Shown: positions 37,814 to 47,603, counted from the first letter of the stretch. The stretch: DNA of 64,000 nt from JARRKC01 sp963723965 (GCA_963723965.1 CAVRSV010000019.1:61170-125169); one strand, 5' to 3'. Numbers and translations are program-made. The notes: generated from the sequence alone by a model not told the origin.

Positions 37814-38683
37814 CTACCTCGTTTCCCGGGCCGATGTGGCACCGGCCTCCAGTCCTTCCTCGATGCCGCGCAGATAGCCGATTGCCCGAGCGGCCGCCGT
37901 CAAACCGTCGGGAAAGTAATCGAAAGGTTCGACTCCGACGACGCCGTGGTATTCGAGACGCCGCAGCGCCTCGAAAAGCGGGAGGAAGCGGTCGGTTCCC
38001 TGCCCCGGTGCCCGAAGATTCCGATCGTTGACATGAATATGCCCGATCAGGCCCTGCGGAATCCACTTCGCACACAGTTCCTGCACGGGAAGGCTCTCGG
38101 TGGCGGCCGCCGCTTTGGCATCGATCATCGTGCGGAAGTAGGGGTTTCCGACTCGTGCCACCAGCTCCGCCGCCTCTGCCAGTCGGTTGATGTAGTTCGT
38201 TTCGGCGGGAGCCAGCGGTTCGATACAGTAGACGACCCTCCACTCGCCCGCCTTCGCGGAGACTCGACGAAAACACTCTTCGGCCCTGCGCTCGGCTTCC
38301 GCACGATCCTGGTCCGGGCCAATCAAGCGCTGCTTCGGCGACCCGTGAACCAGGACGGAGCCTCCCAGATCCGCACACAACTCAACCAGCCCCTCGAGGA
38401 CTTCGACCGTGCGCTGCCAGACCGTCCGATCCGCACTGGTGATCGACAAGCCGAGGGGAGTCAGCAGGAGCCAATGCAGACCCGTAATCCGGAGACCGGC
38501 ACGTTCGGCCGTTCTCCTCACATCCATGCGGCGGGCTGGGGAGAGCCGGTGCGGTTCCTCCGACAGGGTGAAGGGCGCTATTTCGAGTCCGTCGTACCCG
38601 AGCGCCGCGGCCAGTTCACACTGCCGCTCGAAGCCGAAATCCCGCAGGACTTCGTTGCACAGGGAGATCTCCATGCGGGCCAT
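37814..38683 (-). CDS. Sugar phosphate isomerase/epimerase (xylose isomerase-like TIM barrel)
   Basis: 289 residues of the AP-endonuclease-2 TIM-barrel superfamily: DGLEIAPFT, GLHWLLLTPLG, VLVHGSP with metal-binding Glu/His later (CIEPLAPAETNY, MIDAKAAAATE, GHIHVNDRN, GVVGVEPFDY). Relatives are IolE/IolI, hydroxypyruvate isomerase and tagatose or psicose epimerases. It starts the minus-strand operon, divergent from the GH88 gene. Confidence 0.88.
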   Translation of the reverse strand: MARMEISLCNEVLRDFGFERQCELAAALGYDGLEIAPFTLSEEPHRLSPARRMDVRRTAERAGLRITGLHWLLLTPLGLSITSADRTVWQRTVEVLEGLVELCADLGGSVLVHGSPKQRLIGPDQDRAEAERRAEECFRRVSAKAGEWRVVYCIEPLAPAETNYINRLAEAAELVARVGNPYFRTMIDAKAAAATESLPVQELCAKWIPQGLIGHIHVNDRNLRAPGQGTDRFLPLFEALRRLEYHGVVGVEPFDYFPDGLTAAARAIGYLRGIEEGLEAGATSARETR

Positions 38684-38767
38684 GCTAGCACGGCAGTCAA
38701 CGTGTCACGCGGGCCCCGAAGCGGATCCCCCCCGTGACAGAGTGGTGCAATAAGATGCCCTCCGAAG

Positions 38768-40156
38768 ATGTTGAGGATCAACCCGCACTGCAACACGGCG
38801 GACCTGCGCAAATCCATCGAGGAATTGTGGGGATTGTCTTCCCGAAAGCTCCGTGCCCTGAGGGCCCGCTATGATCTGTCCGAAGGCGCCCCCGTCTTCA
38901 CCGAGCGCGGACGCTACCGCTCGCGGGGCTGGACGGAATGGACGCTCGGATTCTACTTCGGCTCCATGTTGCTCCAGTTCGATGCCACGGAAGACCGATC
39001 CTTCCTCGAGGAGGGTGCAGAGGGAACGATCCGTCATATGGTGAACTACACGACGCACACCGGCGTCCACGACCACGGTTTCAACGTCGTGAGCACCTTC
39101 GGGAACCTCTACCGACTGGGCCGGGAGGGTCGATTCGAAATCGATCCCTGGCAGCGGCGCTACCTCGAATTGGCCCTGCGAACTTCTGCGGCGGTCCAGG
39201 CCGCGCGCTGGACCGCCATCGGCGATGGGGGTTTCATCTATTCCTTCAACGGACCGCACTCTCTTTTTGCCGACACGATCCGCACGCTGAGGGTCCTCGC
39301 TCTCGGCCATCGCCTCGGACACGTCTTGCTGGGCGAAAGCGACCAGCGAGTCTCTCTGCTCGAGCGGCTCATCGGGCACGCCCTCACCACGGCCCGTTAT
39401 GCCGTTTACTTCGGAACCGGGCGGGACGCCTACGACGTGGCGGGCCGCGTGGCCCACGAGAGCCTGTTCAACACCGTCGACGGCAGCTATCGGTGTCCGT
39501 CCACCCAGCAGGGATTCTCCCCCAGATCGACGTGGACACGCGGGTTGGCCTGGATCATCCTGGGTTTCGCCGAAGAGCTGGAATTCCTCGAAAGTGTGGA
39601 TCCGGACGACGGCGGATTTTGCCTGCCGAAGACCGAGGTCCTGTCCCGGATGCTCGACGCCGCCCGAGTCACGGCCGACTACTACCTCGAAAGCTCTCCG
39701 GCCAACGGAATCCCCTATTGGGACACGGCCGCTCCGGGGCTCCAGCATCTGCCGGCCTGGACCGAGTCTCCGGCCGATCCCTACAATGACTACGAACCGG
39801 TCGACAGCTCGGCCGCAGCCATCGCCGCCCAGGGCCTGTTGCGGCTGGGACGGCTTCTGCAGGAGCAGGGTGATCGGGAAGCAGGTCGCCGCTATTGGCA
39901 GGCCGGCCTCACTGTCGCCGCGTCCCTGTTCCAGGCCCCTTACCTTTCCGGGCAAGAGGAGCACGAAGGACTGCTCCTTCACTCCGTCTACCATCGTCCG
40001 AACGGCTGGGACTACGTTCCTCCCGGACGTCGGGTGCCCTGCGGCGAATCGAGCATGTGGGGAGACTACCATGCCCGGGAATTGGCGTTGTATCTGCAGC
40101 GCTTCGACCGCTCCGAGCCCTATCTGTGCTTCTGGGGAGGAGAGTTGACCGAATGA
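38768..40156 (+). CDS. GH88/GH105-like unsaturated glucuronyl hydrolase
   Basis: 462 residues forming an (alpha/alpha)6 barrel. Family blocks: VHDHGFNVVSTFGNLYRLG, STQQGFSPRSTWTRGLAW, IPYWDTAAPG, DPYNDYEPVDSSAAAIAAQGLLRL and HRPNGWDYVPPG. GH88 enzymes hydrolyse the unsaturated uronic acid left by polysaccharide lyases. No signal peptide, so it acts in the cytoplasm on imported disaccharides. It overlaps the SDR gene by 4 bp. Confidence 0.88.
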   Translation: MLRINPHCNTADLRKSIEELWGLSSRKLRALRARYDLSEGAPVFTERGRYRSRGWTEWTLGFYFGSMLLQFDATEDRSFLEEGAEGTIRHMVNYTTHTGVHDHGFNVVSTFGNLYRLGREGRFEIDPWQRRYLELALRTSAAVQAARWTAIGDGGFIYSFNGPHSLFADTIRTLRVLALGHRLGHVLLGESDQRVSLLERLIGHALTTARYAVYFGTGRDAYDVAGRVAHESLFNTVDGSYRCPSTQQGFSPRSTWTRGLAWIILGFAEELEFLESVDPDDGGFCLPKTEVLSRMLDAARVTADYYLESSPANGIPYWDTAAPGLQHLPAWTESPADPYNDYEPVDSSAAAIAAQGLLRLGRLLQEQGDREAGRRYWQAGLTVAASLFQAPYLSGQEEHEGLLLHSVYHRPNGWDYVPPGRRVPCGESSMWGDYHARELALYLQRFDRSEPYLCFWGGELTE

Positions 40157-40935
40157 CCCGACAACCTGCAGAAGTCGCCCTCGTCACCGGCGGAACGAGG
40201 GGAATCGGCCTCGGCATCGCCCGCAGCCTCGCCCAGGCCGGCTACGCTCTGGTGCTGTGCGGACGGCGCCGGGGCGAGCTGGTGGAAGAGGTCGTCCGGG
40301 GCCTGCGCGAGCTGGGGGGAGAGGTTCACTACGTACCGGCGGATGTCGCGGAACCGCAGGACCGGGCACGGCTGATCGAGGAGATCCGTCAGCGCTTTGG
40401 CCGGCTCAACGTCCTGGTCAACAACGCGGGGATCGCGCCGCCGCAACGGCGGGACATTCTCGAGGCCGGTGAGGAGAGTTTCGAGACGGTTCTCCGCGTC
40501 AATCTGCAGGGTCCCTACTTTCTGACTCAGTCGGCGGCGCGCTGGATGGTCGAGCAGCGACGGAGCGACCCGGACGGCCGTGCCGCCATCATATTCGTGA
40601 CCTCCGTTTCCGCCGAACTCGCCTCCGTCAACCGCGGCGAATACTGCATCTCCAAGGCGGGACTATCCATGGCGGCGCGGCTCTGGGCCGTGCGACTCGC
40701 CGAGGCCGGGATCCCGGTTTACGAGGTCCGACCCGGCATCGTCGACACCGACATGACCGCCGGGGTCAAGGAGAAGTACGACGCCCTGATCTCCCAGGGC
40801 CTTCTCCTGCTGCCCCGGTGGGGAACGCCCGAAGATGTCGGCAAGGCGGTTCGTGCCCTGGCTTCGGGCGAGCTGCCCTATTCCACCGGCCAGGTCATTC
40901 TGATCGACGGAGGCATGACCGTGGGTCGCCTCTGA
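40153..40935 (+). CDS. Short-chain dehydrogenase/reductase
   Basis: 260 residues; the ATG overlaps the GH88 stop (ATGA). TGGTRGIG binds the cofactor, NNAG and the catalytic Ser and YCISK (Tyr-x3-Lys) are intact, and GIVDTDMT is typical of the classical subfamily. Together with GH88, the isomerase and the Gfo/Idh enzymes it likely reduces or oxidises a keto-uronate intermediate; substrate is inference. Confidence 0.92.
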   Translation: MTRQPAEVALVTGGTRGIGLGIARSLAQAGYALVLCGRRRGELVEEVVRGLRELGGEVHYVPADVAEPQDRARLIEEIRQRFGRLNVLVNNAGIAPPQRRDILEAGEESFETVLRVNLQGPYFLTQSAARWMVEQRRSDPDGRAAIIFVTSVSAELASVNRGEYCISKAGLSMAARLWAVRLAEAGIPVYEVRPGIVDTDMTAGVKEKYDALISQGLLLLPRWGTPEDVGKAVRALASGELPYSTGQVILIDGGMTVGRL

Positions 40936-41078
40936 CGGAACCGGACGGGAACACCCAATCGGACCGGCCACACTCACGGCCTCCGGCCGGAAGTCCTTCG
41001 CACTCGGGTATGATGGTAATTTGGTGGCGGGTCCGAGTCGGGGCCTCTGCCACCGGGAACACGGGAGTGCGAGACACG

Positions 41079-41945
41079 GTGAGCAGGTGCAGAGTCCTCA
41101 TCCTGGCGGCCCTGATAGCGACCACCGGTGCGGCCGCGGCCGCGCGGGCCGCGTCGGACACGCCGAACGCCCGGCGCATCGTTTCGACAGCGCCAAGCAT
41201 CACCGAAATGATCTACGCCCTCGGGCAGCAGAGCCACCTGGTCGGGGTAACGACTTATTGCGACTACCCGCCCGAGGCCCAGCAGAAGACCATCATCGGG
41301 GACTTCGCCTCCCCCAACCTGGAAACGATCCTGCAGTTGAAGCCGGACCTGGTCGTACTGCTCTCCGATCGCGGGGATGTCCTCGAAAAGCTGCGTCCTT
41401 TCCGCATCCCGACTCTGGTGCTCGAGCAGAACACCCTGCAGGACATCTTCGTGTCCATCCGGACACTTGCCGACCGGATCGGCTGTCCGGCGCGGGGACG
41501 GGAACTCGCCGACCGTCTGAGTGCTCGTCTCGAAGAGATCCGCAAGACCCAGGCCCAACGCCCGCGGCCCCGGGTCCTGTTCATCGTGAGCCGGACGCCC
41601 GGCGCTCTGAACGAAATCTACACCGTGGGCGGACAGTGTTACATCGGCCAGCTCATCGAACTTGCAGGAGGCGAAAACGTCTTCGCGGGAGCCGGGGTGG
41701 TTTACCCGAAGGTCTCGGTCGAGGAGATTCTCGCTCGAAATCCCGATATCATCATCGACATGTCGATGGGAGGGGCAGAAACCGAAGAGCAGGCGGCGCG
41801 TGTCCGCGCCCTGTGGGAAGACTTCTCGACCATCGCGGCGGCCCGGAAGGGCCGGATCTTCGCTCTGGACAGCGATGTCTTCATCATTCCCGGTCCGCGA
41901 ATCGTCGAGGCGGCCGAAAAGTTGGCCGATTTGTTCCACCGCTGA
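41079..41945 (+). CDS. BtuF-type periplasmic substrate-binding protein
   Basis: About 288 residues from the GTG at 41079 (GTG at 41067 and ATG at 41010 are alternatives; no strong ribosome site decides). Signal peptide VLILAALIATTGAAAAARA, then STAPSITEMIYALG, GVTTYCDYPPEA, LKPDLVVLL and GENVFAGAGVVYPKVSVEEILARNPDIII, as in cobalamin and haem binding proteins of the PBP III fold. It would deliver a corrinoid or metal chelate to the adjacent ABC transporter. No TonB receptor of the BtuB type is near. Confidence 0.88.
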   Translation: MSRCRVLILAALIATTGAAAAARAASDTPNARRIVSTAPSITEMIYALGQQSHLVGVTTYCDYPPEAQQKTIIGDFASPNLETILQLKPDLVVLLSDRGDVLEKLRPFRIPTLVLEQNTLQDIFVSIRTLADRIGCPARGRELADRLSARLEEIRKTQAQRPRPRVLFIVSRTPGALNEIYTVGGQCYIGQLIELAGGENVFAGAGVVYPKVSVEEILARNPDIIIDMSMGGAETEEQAARVRALWEDFSTIAAARKGRIFALDSDVFIIPGPRIVEAAEKLADLFHR

Positions 41946-41946
41946 C

Positions 41947-42756
41947 ATGAATCGCGCCGATACACCCGCCTCCATCTATACCCTTCGGGATCTGCAGTTC
42001 CGCTATGGCGACTTCGAGGTTCTGCGGCACATCTCGCTGGACATCGATCGAGGAGAGATTCTGGGGATCATCGGTCCCAACGGAGCCGGGAAAACAACCC
42101 TTCTGCGGATCCTGTGCGGGCTGCTCAAGGGATGGACGGGCCAGCTGGAATTCCTGGGCCGCGCCTTCGCCTCGTGGGAGCGCCGGGCCCTTGCCCGCGT
42201 CATCGCCTACCTGCCCCAGCAAACCCGGATGTCGTTTCCGTACACCGTCCACGAAGTGGCCCTGATGGGCCGACTGCCCCACCAGTCCGGCCGCTTCTTC
42301 GACACCCGGGCCGACCATGAGCGCGTCCGGGAAGTACTGCAGCTGACCGATACACTTGCTTTGTCCGGGCGCTACTTCCAGGATCTGAGCGGCGGCGAAC
42401 AGCAACTGGTCAGCCTCGCCAGCGCACTGGCCCAGGACCCGTCCGTTCTACTCCTCGACGAACCCACGGTTTTTCTCGATCTGAGGCATCAGCTTCAGAT
42501 CTATCGGATCCTCCGGGATCTTCACGACACCCGGGGACTGGATCTGATCATCGTGACCCACGACCTGAACCTGGCGCAGGCCTTCTGCGACCGGCTGGTC
42601 TTCATGAAGAGCGGGGAGATCGTCGCAGACATCCGCGGCAACGGGCAACCTCCCAATGTGTCTGCAGAGTTGATCGAACAGGTGTTCGACGTGCGTGCCG
42701 CCAGTGAACTCTCCGCCGATCGGCAACCTCGGATCGTGCTGCAATTCGGGAAGTGA
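41947..42756 (+). CDS. BtuD/FecE-type ABC transporter ATPase
   Basis: 269 residues: Walker A GPNGAGKTTLLR, Q-loop LPQQ, signature LSGGEQQLV, Walker B LLLDEPTVFLD and the H-loop VTHDLN, all canonical. It powers uptake of a cobalamin, haem or siderophore-type ligand. The start at 41947 is one base after the stop of the binding-protein gene; its stop overlaps the permease GTG start. Confidence 0.93.
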   Translation: MNRADTPASIYTLRDLQFRYGDFEVLRHISLDIDRGEILGIIGPNGAGKTTLLRILCGLLKGWTGQLEFLGRAFASWERRALARVIAYLPQQTRMSFPYTVHEVALMGRLPHQSGRFFDTRADHERVREVLQLTDTLALSGRYFQDLSGGEQQLVSLASALAQDPSVLLLDEPTVFLDLRHQLQIYRILRDLHDTRGLDLIIVTHDLNLAQAFCDRLVFMKSGEIVADIRGNGQPPNVSAELIEQVFDVRAASELSADRQPRIVLQFGK

Positions 42757-43796
42757 GTGGACGACGTATGTCCTCGTTTGAGCTGAAGAGCGAGCCACTG
42801 ACACGACAGCGGTTCGTCTTCACCGTTGGCGGCGCCCTGTTGATCTGCGCCCTCTGCGCGGTCATTTCGCCCCTGTTCGGACCGGTGCGCATCAACCCGT
42901 TCCGGGCGCTGCAGGACCCTGCCAGCCTGGACTTTCAGATACTGGTCAGAGCCCGCATTCCGCGCATTCTGTTCTCCATCGTGGTCGGGGGAGTGCTGGC
43001 GATGTCGGGAGTCGTGTTCCAGGCAATCTTGCGGAATCCTCTGGCCAGCCCGTTCACCCTGGGGATCTCGGGCGGCGCTTCTTTGGGCGCCGTGCTCGCC
43101 ATACTAATGGGCTGGGAGGTCACCTTCCACGGGTTGTCCCCTCTGCCCGTCGCTTCCTTCGCCGGGGCCCTCGTCGTGATGCTCGTCGTCTACTCCCTGT
43201 CCCGCAGTCGGCATCATTTCTCACCTCTGACCCTGCTGTTATCGGGCGTGGTGTTGAACTACGTCTGCGCGGCACTGATCCTGCTGATTCACTACTATTC
43301 GAATTTCACCAAGTCGTTCCTCATGACCCGCTGGATGATGGGAGGTCTCGATATCTATGACTACTCGGTCTTTTCGAGTCTGGGTCCCTTCCTGCTGCTG
43401 GGACTTCCCCTGATCTTGAGTCAGTCCCGCTACCTGAATGTCCTGAGCGCCGGCGAGGACTGGGCCGCGGTGCGCGGTGTCAACGCTTCCAGGGTGATGA
43501 GCATTCAGTATTTCGCCGCCTCCCTCATCACCGGTTCCGTGATCGCCTACAGCGGACCGATCGGTTTCGTCGGCCTGATCATTCCCCATGTCCTGCGAAT
43601 GTCACTGGGGGCGGACCATCGGGTCCTCCTGCCCACTTCCCTGTTTCTAGGAGGCGCTTTTCTGGTAGTCTGCGATACGATCGCCCGGACGGTTCTGGCT
43701 CCGACCGAGATCCCGGTGGGAATCTTCACCTCGATCCTCGGCGGACCTTTCTTCCTGTGGCTGCTGCTGCGGAAACGAAAGGAGTTCTTCTTCTGA
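42753..43796 (+). CDS. BtuC/FecCD-type ABC permease
   Basis: 347 residues with about ten membrane helices. FecCD signatures: RIPRILFSIVVGGVLAMSGVVFQAILRNPLASPFTLGIS (written here as one conserved block from residue 69), RGVNASRV, and GPIGFVGLIIPHVLRM for ATPase contact. Start GTG at 42753 overlaps the ATPase stop (GTGA); ATG at 42768 is an alternative. Completes a BtuF-D-C gene order. Confidence 0.93.
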   Translation: MSGRRMSSFELKSEPLTRQRFVFTVGGALLICALCAVISPLFGPVRINPFRALQDPASLDFQILVRARIPRILFSIVVGGVLAMSGVVFQAILRNPLASPFTLGISGGASLGAVLAILMGWEVTFHGLSPLPVASFAGALVVMLVVYSLSRSRHHFSPLTLLLSGVVLNYVCAALILLIHYYSNFTKSFLMTRWMMGGLDIYDYSVFSSLGPFLLLGLPLILSQSRYLNVLSAGEDWAAVRGVNASRVMSIQYFAASLITGSVIAYSGPIGFVGLIIPHVLRMSLGADHRVLLPTSLFLGGAFLVVCDTIARTVLAPTEIPVGIFTSILGGPFFLWLLLRKRKEFFF

Positions 43797-43836
43797 GCTG
43801 TCCTGGCGTCGCACGGATTACGCCGCCGTCAACCCG

Positions 43837-45453
43837 ATGATGAAAAGCATGATGAAACACCCAGCCAGATTCCTCTTCGTGGCCCTCGTCCTTCCGCTGG
43901 CTCTGATCGCGGCCAGCGACCGTCCCGATGTTCCCGCGGTCGAGTCCATCACCGCGTCCGAGTTGCACGCCATCGTTTCCTTTCTGGCATCCGATGAAAT
44001 GGAGGGCCGGGATACGGGATCGACGGAGAACCTCATCGCCGCCGGCTATCTTGCCAACCAGCTCGAGCTGCTGGGGCTGAGGCCCGCCGGTGACGGGAAC
44101 ACGTTCTTCCAGAATTTCGACGTGATCCGCGCAAGGCTGGGTCAGCCGAATCGATTGGTGCTGCATTTGCCCGATGGAGGCACTACTCAGGCAGAGCTCT
44201 ACGAGGATTTTTACCCTTCCCCCCTGAGTGCCGACGGCAGTGTCACCTCCTCCATCGCCTACGTCGGATACGGGATCACCGCCCCGGAGCTCGGCTACGA
44301 TGACTATGGCGGCGCCGACCTCGACGGCCGAATCGCATTGGTCCTGCCGGGAGCCGATGATGAAGAATTCGACGCCGCGTCCGACCCGTCCGTGCACCCC
44401 GAGTATGGGCGGGAGTCCTACAAGCTGCTGAACGCCCAGCGGCACGGTGCAGGAGGCGTCATCTTCATCGCGGGCGGCCGGCGAGGCTCCCTCGATCGGC
44501 AAAGCCGGCGACGCTGGCCGGAGGACGTGGCAACGGCCCGGCTTCAGCTTGCCGATGAGGTGGACCAGATCCGGATCCCGGCCGTCTACCTCAAACGGGA
44601 CCTGGTTCAGATGGCCGTCGGCGAGGATCTGTCCGACCTGAATGGGGAACGGGAGAAGGGCAGACCCTCGATGGCGTCTTTCGACTCCACCGCAAGCCTC
44701 GACGTGAGGATCGAGAGGACCCGGATCAAGACCCGCAACGTTCTGGCGGAGCTTCGGGGATCGGACCCCCTGCTGCGGCAGGATGCCGTCGTGGTGAGCG
44801 CCCATCTCGATCACGTTGGAGTGCAGGGAGGCCGAATCTACAACGGTGCCGATGATGACGCCAGCGGTTCGGCCGGTGTGCTGGAGATCGCCGAGGCTTT
44901 CGCCCAGGCCACGCCCGCGCCTCGTCGCACGATCCTGCTCGCGATCTGGAATGCCGAAGAGCAGGGGCTTTTGGGATCGCGGTTTTTCGTGAACCATCCC
45001 GCCATCCCGCTCAGCCGGATCCGTGCCGTGTTCCAGATGGACATGATCGGGCGCAACCAGGAAGTCAGCAACCCGGACGACGCCCGTTTCGAGGGTATGA
45101 CGAGGCAGACGGCGTCGGAAAACGAGAATACCCTGAACCTCGTCGGGTACAGCCGGAGCACGGATCTTCGCAGGCTGATCGAGCGGGCCAATCGGTCGAT
45201 CGGCCTCCGGCTCCTGTGCCAACTCGACGATCAGCCGCTGCAGTTGATTCGCCGGAGCGATTCCTGGCCGTTTCTGATCAAGGGCGTTCCGTCGATGCTG
45301 TTTACCACCGGCCTCCACCCCGATTACCACACACCCGGGGATCAGGCGTCGAAGCTGAATTATCCGAAGATGGAGCGCGTCGTGCGGCTCATCTACCTGA
45401 GCGCCCGACAGGCCGCCGACTCGCAGGAGCCTCTTCGCCTGGATCACCCGTAG
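43837..45453 (+). CDS. Exported M28-family zinc peptidase with PA domain
   Basis: 538 residues: signal peptide 1-26, a PA insert about 135-250 and the M28 catalytic domain with SAHLDHVG (zinc His/Asp base), NGADDDASGSAGVLEIA (bridging Asp), WNAEEQGLLGS (catalytic Glu), an Asp in FQMDMIG and GLHPDYHTPGD (last zinc His). Aminopeptidase acting in the periplasm or outside the cell on peptides. 8 bp before the DinB gene. Confidence 0.92.
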   Translation: MMKSMMKHPARFLFVALVLPLALIAASDRPDVPAVESITASELHAIVSFLASDEMEGRDTGSTENLIAAGYLANQLELLGLRPAGDGNTFFQNFDVIRARLGQPNRLVLHLPDGGTTQAELYEDFYPSPLSADGSVTSSIAYVGYGITAPELGYDDYGGADLDGRIALVLPGADDEEFDAASDPSVHPEYGRESYKLLNAQRHGAGGVIFIAGGRRGSLDRQSRRRWPEDVATARLQLADEVDQIRIPAVYLKRDLVQMAVGEDLSDLNGEREKGRPSMASFDSTASLDVRIERTRIKTRNVLAELRGSDPLLRQDAVVVSAHLDHVGVQGGRIYNGADDDASGSAGVLEIAEAFAQATPAPRRTILLAIWNAEEQGLLGSRFFVNHPAIPLSRIRAVFQMDMIGRNQEVSNPDDARFEGMTRQTASENENTLNLVGYSRSTDLRRLIERANRSIGLRLLCQLDDQPLQLIRRSDSWPFLIKGVPSMLFTTGLHPDYHTPGDQASKLNYPKMERVVRLIYLSARQAADSQEPLRLDHP

Positions 45454-45461
45454 GAGGGATT

Positions 45462-45953
45462 GTGACCGAGCCAAGCATCGAAGATGCCTTCGTCCGCGAA
45501 TCGATCGTGCTTCTGCGGGAGAGCCTCCTGCCCCGGGCCCGGACCGCGCTGGCTCGGCTCAGCGATGCCGAGGTCTGGTGGCGACCCAACGAGCACTCCA
45601 ACAGCGTGGGCAATATGCTGCTCCATCTGTGCGGCAACATTCGCCAGTGGATCATCTCCGGCGTCGGAGGGATGCCGGACACACGCACCCGACCTCTCGA
45701 ATTCTCCGAAGAAGGTCCCATTCCTGCTTCGGAACTGCTTGCCCGCCTCGAGGATACGGTCGACGAAGCCGTGTCGGTGCTGGAGCGGCTCGACCGGAGC
45801 CGCCTCCTCGAGGAACGCAGGATCCAGGCTTACGACCCTTCGTTGCTGCGGGCGATCTTCCACGCGGTGGAGCATTTCAGCTATCACACCGGCCAGATCG
45901 TCTATGTGGTCAAGATGCTGCGGGACGAGGACCTGCGATTCTACAACCTGTGA
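45462..45953 (+). CDS. DinB-family metal-binding protein
   Basis: 163 residues as a four-helix bundle, starting at the GTG at 45462 after GGAGGG. The DinB-type metal His are in LLHLCGNIRQW and HAVEHFSYHTGQIVYV. Relatives include bacillithiol and mycothiol transferases and many uncharacterised enzymes; thiol-transfer or amidase chemistry is possible. Confidence 0.85.
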   Translation: MTEPSIEDAFVRESIVLLRESLLPRARTALARLSDAEVWWRPNEHSNSVGNMLLHLCGNIRQWIISGVGGMPDTRTRPLEFSEEGPIPASELLARLEDTVDEAVSVLERLDRSRLLEERRIQAYDPSLLRAIFHAVEHFSYHTGQIVYVVKMLRDEDLRFYNL

Positions 45954-45974
45954 AGAACAGGATGACTTGGCCGT

Positions 45975-47024
45975 CTAGGTTACGGCCCCGCGGGCGGCGA
46001 CTTTGAATTCCCGTTCGACCTCCCCGTGGCGCACGCCGTAGACCCGGTCGAAGAGGTTACTCACCAGACAACAATGGTTCGGCAGAAGTGAAACCCGCTC
46101 GCCGACCTCGGGACGACCCGAGGGCGAGGAGAGCCGGCAGTGGCCGTGTTCCTCCGACAGGGCCGGAACACGCATGGTGGGATACTCGAGGATCTGGGCA
46201 TAGCCGTCCAGGCCCAGCAGGTCCGTTCCCAGACTCTTGCTTCCCGCATCGACGACAGCACGCGTCGGCGTGGGGCGGCTCACCACCGTGGAAACAACCG
46301 TGAGGGCGCATCGCTCGAGTGGCATGGCGCCGGTCTGCACCGTGTAACGATCACCGTAGGCATACATTCCGGCGCGATACTCCGTCACCCAAGAGTGCAG
46401 GTGGGCCTGCCGGATCGTGTGCGTACCGCCGACGGAAACGGTCTTCAGGGGAATCCCCGCGTCGGTCAGTCGCCGGGCCGACTCTTCGACGAACGGACCG
46501 GTGTGTTGATTGAGGGGATAGGTCATGAGACCCTCGAAGCCCAACCCGGGAGAACGTTCGATCAACTCGGCCAACTCGACTGCCTCCGAGGGGGACTGAA
46601 CCCCGCAGCGCCCCAGGCCGGTATCGAACTCCACCAGCAAGGAAAGGGTGAAACCCAGTTCCTGGGCCGCTCGGGACAGCCCGTCGACGACTACCGCCGA
46701 ATCGGCGCTGACCCTCATGGGAAATTGCCGGGCAAGCACCGCCAGGCGGCGCAGCTTCGAGGCGCCGAGGATGTTGTAGGTCACGAAGATGTCCTGGATG
46801 CCGGCACTCCGCATGATTTCGGCCTCGCCAAGCTTTTGGCAGGTGATGCCGACGGCGCCGGCCTCCAGTTGCATGCGGGCGATCTCGGGGACCTTGTGGG
46901 TCTTGATGTGGGGACGGTTGGCGATCCCGTGCTGACCCAGGTAGACCTGGAGATCCCGGATGTTCGCCTCGAGAATCTCGAGATCCACCAGGACCGCGGG
47001 AGTCTCCAGCTGATCCACCTTCAT
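45975..47024 (-). CDS. D-threonine aldolase/D-serine dehydratase-like PLP enzyme
   Basis: 349 residues of fold type III: the PLP lysine K41 is in RPHIKTHK, VEFDTGLGRCG binds the ring, TVSVGGTHT holds the phosphate, and LPNHCCLVSN near the C-terminus carries the His/Cys metal site found in DSD/DTA enzymes. It cleaves D-threonine-type beta-hydroxy amino acids or dehydrates D-serine; which one is not decidable. Convergent with the DinB gene. Confidence 0.9.
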   Translation of the reverse strand: MKVDQLETPAVLVDLEILEANIRDLQVYLGQHGIANRPHIKTHKVPEIARMQLEAGAVGITCQKLGEAEIMRSAGIQDIFVTYNILGASKLRRLAVLARQFPMRVSADSAVVVDGLSRAAQELGFTLSLLVEFDTGLGRCGVQSPSEAVELAELIERSPGLGFEGLMTYPLNQHTGPFVEESARRLTDAGIPLKTVSVGGTHTIRQAHLHSWVTEYRAGMYAYGDRYTVQTGAMPLERCALTVVSTVVSRPTPTRAVVDAGSKSLGTDLLGLDGYAQILEYPTMRVPALSEEHGHCRLSSPSGRPEVGERVSLLPNHCCLVSNLFDRVYGVRHGEVEREFKVAARGAVT

Positions 47025-47081
47025 GTGGCGACGCCTCCCCGGCGCGAACAGGGTGATTCAGGATGCAGGCGGCCGGTCTAC

Positions 47082-47603
47082 CTACGAGCCGACGACACCA
47101 CGGGCGGCCTCGAGCGCGGCCTCGTAATCGGGATGGGACCCGACCTCCTTGACATATTCGACATACCGGATGACGCCCTCGGCGTCGATGACGAAGATGG
47201 CCCGCGCGTCGAGCCGAAGCTCCTTGATGAGCGTACCGTAGTTCTCGCCGAAGTCGCCCGTCTGGTAGTCGGAGAGCATGATCAGCTTGTCGACCCCGGC
47301 CGTCGCACACCAGCGACTCTGGGCGAATGGCAGATCCATGCTGATGGTGTAGATGCTGACACCCGGCAAGGCGGCCGCCTCCTTATTGAAGCGACGGGTC
47401 TGGGTATCGCAGACGGGCGTGTCCAGAGAGGGAACGACACTGAACACCCGGGCCTTCCCCTGGGTGTCCGCCAGGCCGACGGGGCGCAGGTTGCGGTCGA
47501 CGAGGTTGAACTCCGGAGCCGTGTCGCCGACCTTGAGCTCGGGACCGACCAGAGTGAGAGGATTTCCCTTCAGGGTGACAGCTTGTGGGCGTTCGACAGT
47601 CAT
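47082..47603 (-). CDS. tpx: Thiol peroxidase
   Basis: 173 residues of the atypical 2-Cys peroxiredoxin family: peroxidatic C65 in PSLDTPVCDTQTR and resolving C98 in SRWCATAG. It reduces lipid and hydrogen peroxides with thioredoxin. Usual length; single gene. Confidence 0.96.
   Translation of the reverse strand: MTVERPQAVTLKGNPLTLVGPELKVGDTAPEFNLVDRNLRPVGLADTQGKARVFSVVPSLDTPVCDTQTRRFNKEAAALPGVSIYTISMDLPFAQSRWCATAGVDKLIMLSDYQTGDFGENYGTLIKELRLDARAIFVIDAEGVIRYVEYVKEVGSHPDYEAALEAARGVVGS

Noticed and set aside
40936..41078. Cobalamin riboswitch before the BtuFCD-type genes
   Set aside because: A GGTGGC/GCCACC stem exists, but the conserved B12-box and core adenines cannot be aligned; a cmsearch with the cobalamin model would settle it.
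43726..45474. 582-codon antisense frame opposite the M28 peptidase
   Set aside because: Shadow of a real gene in a GC-rich genome; it covers a gene with all catalytic residues in place.
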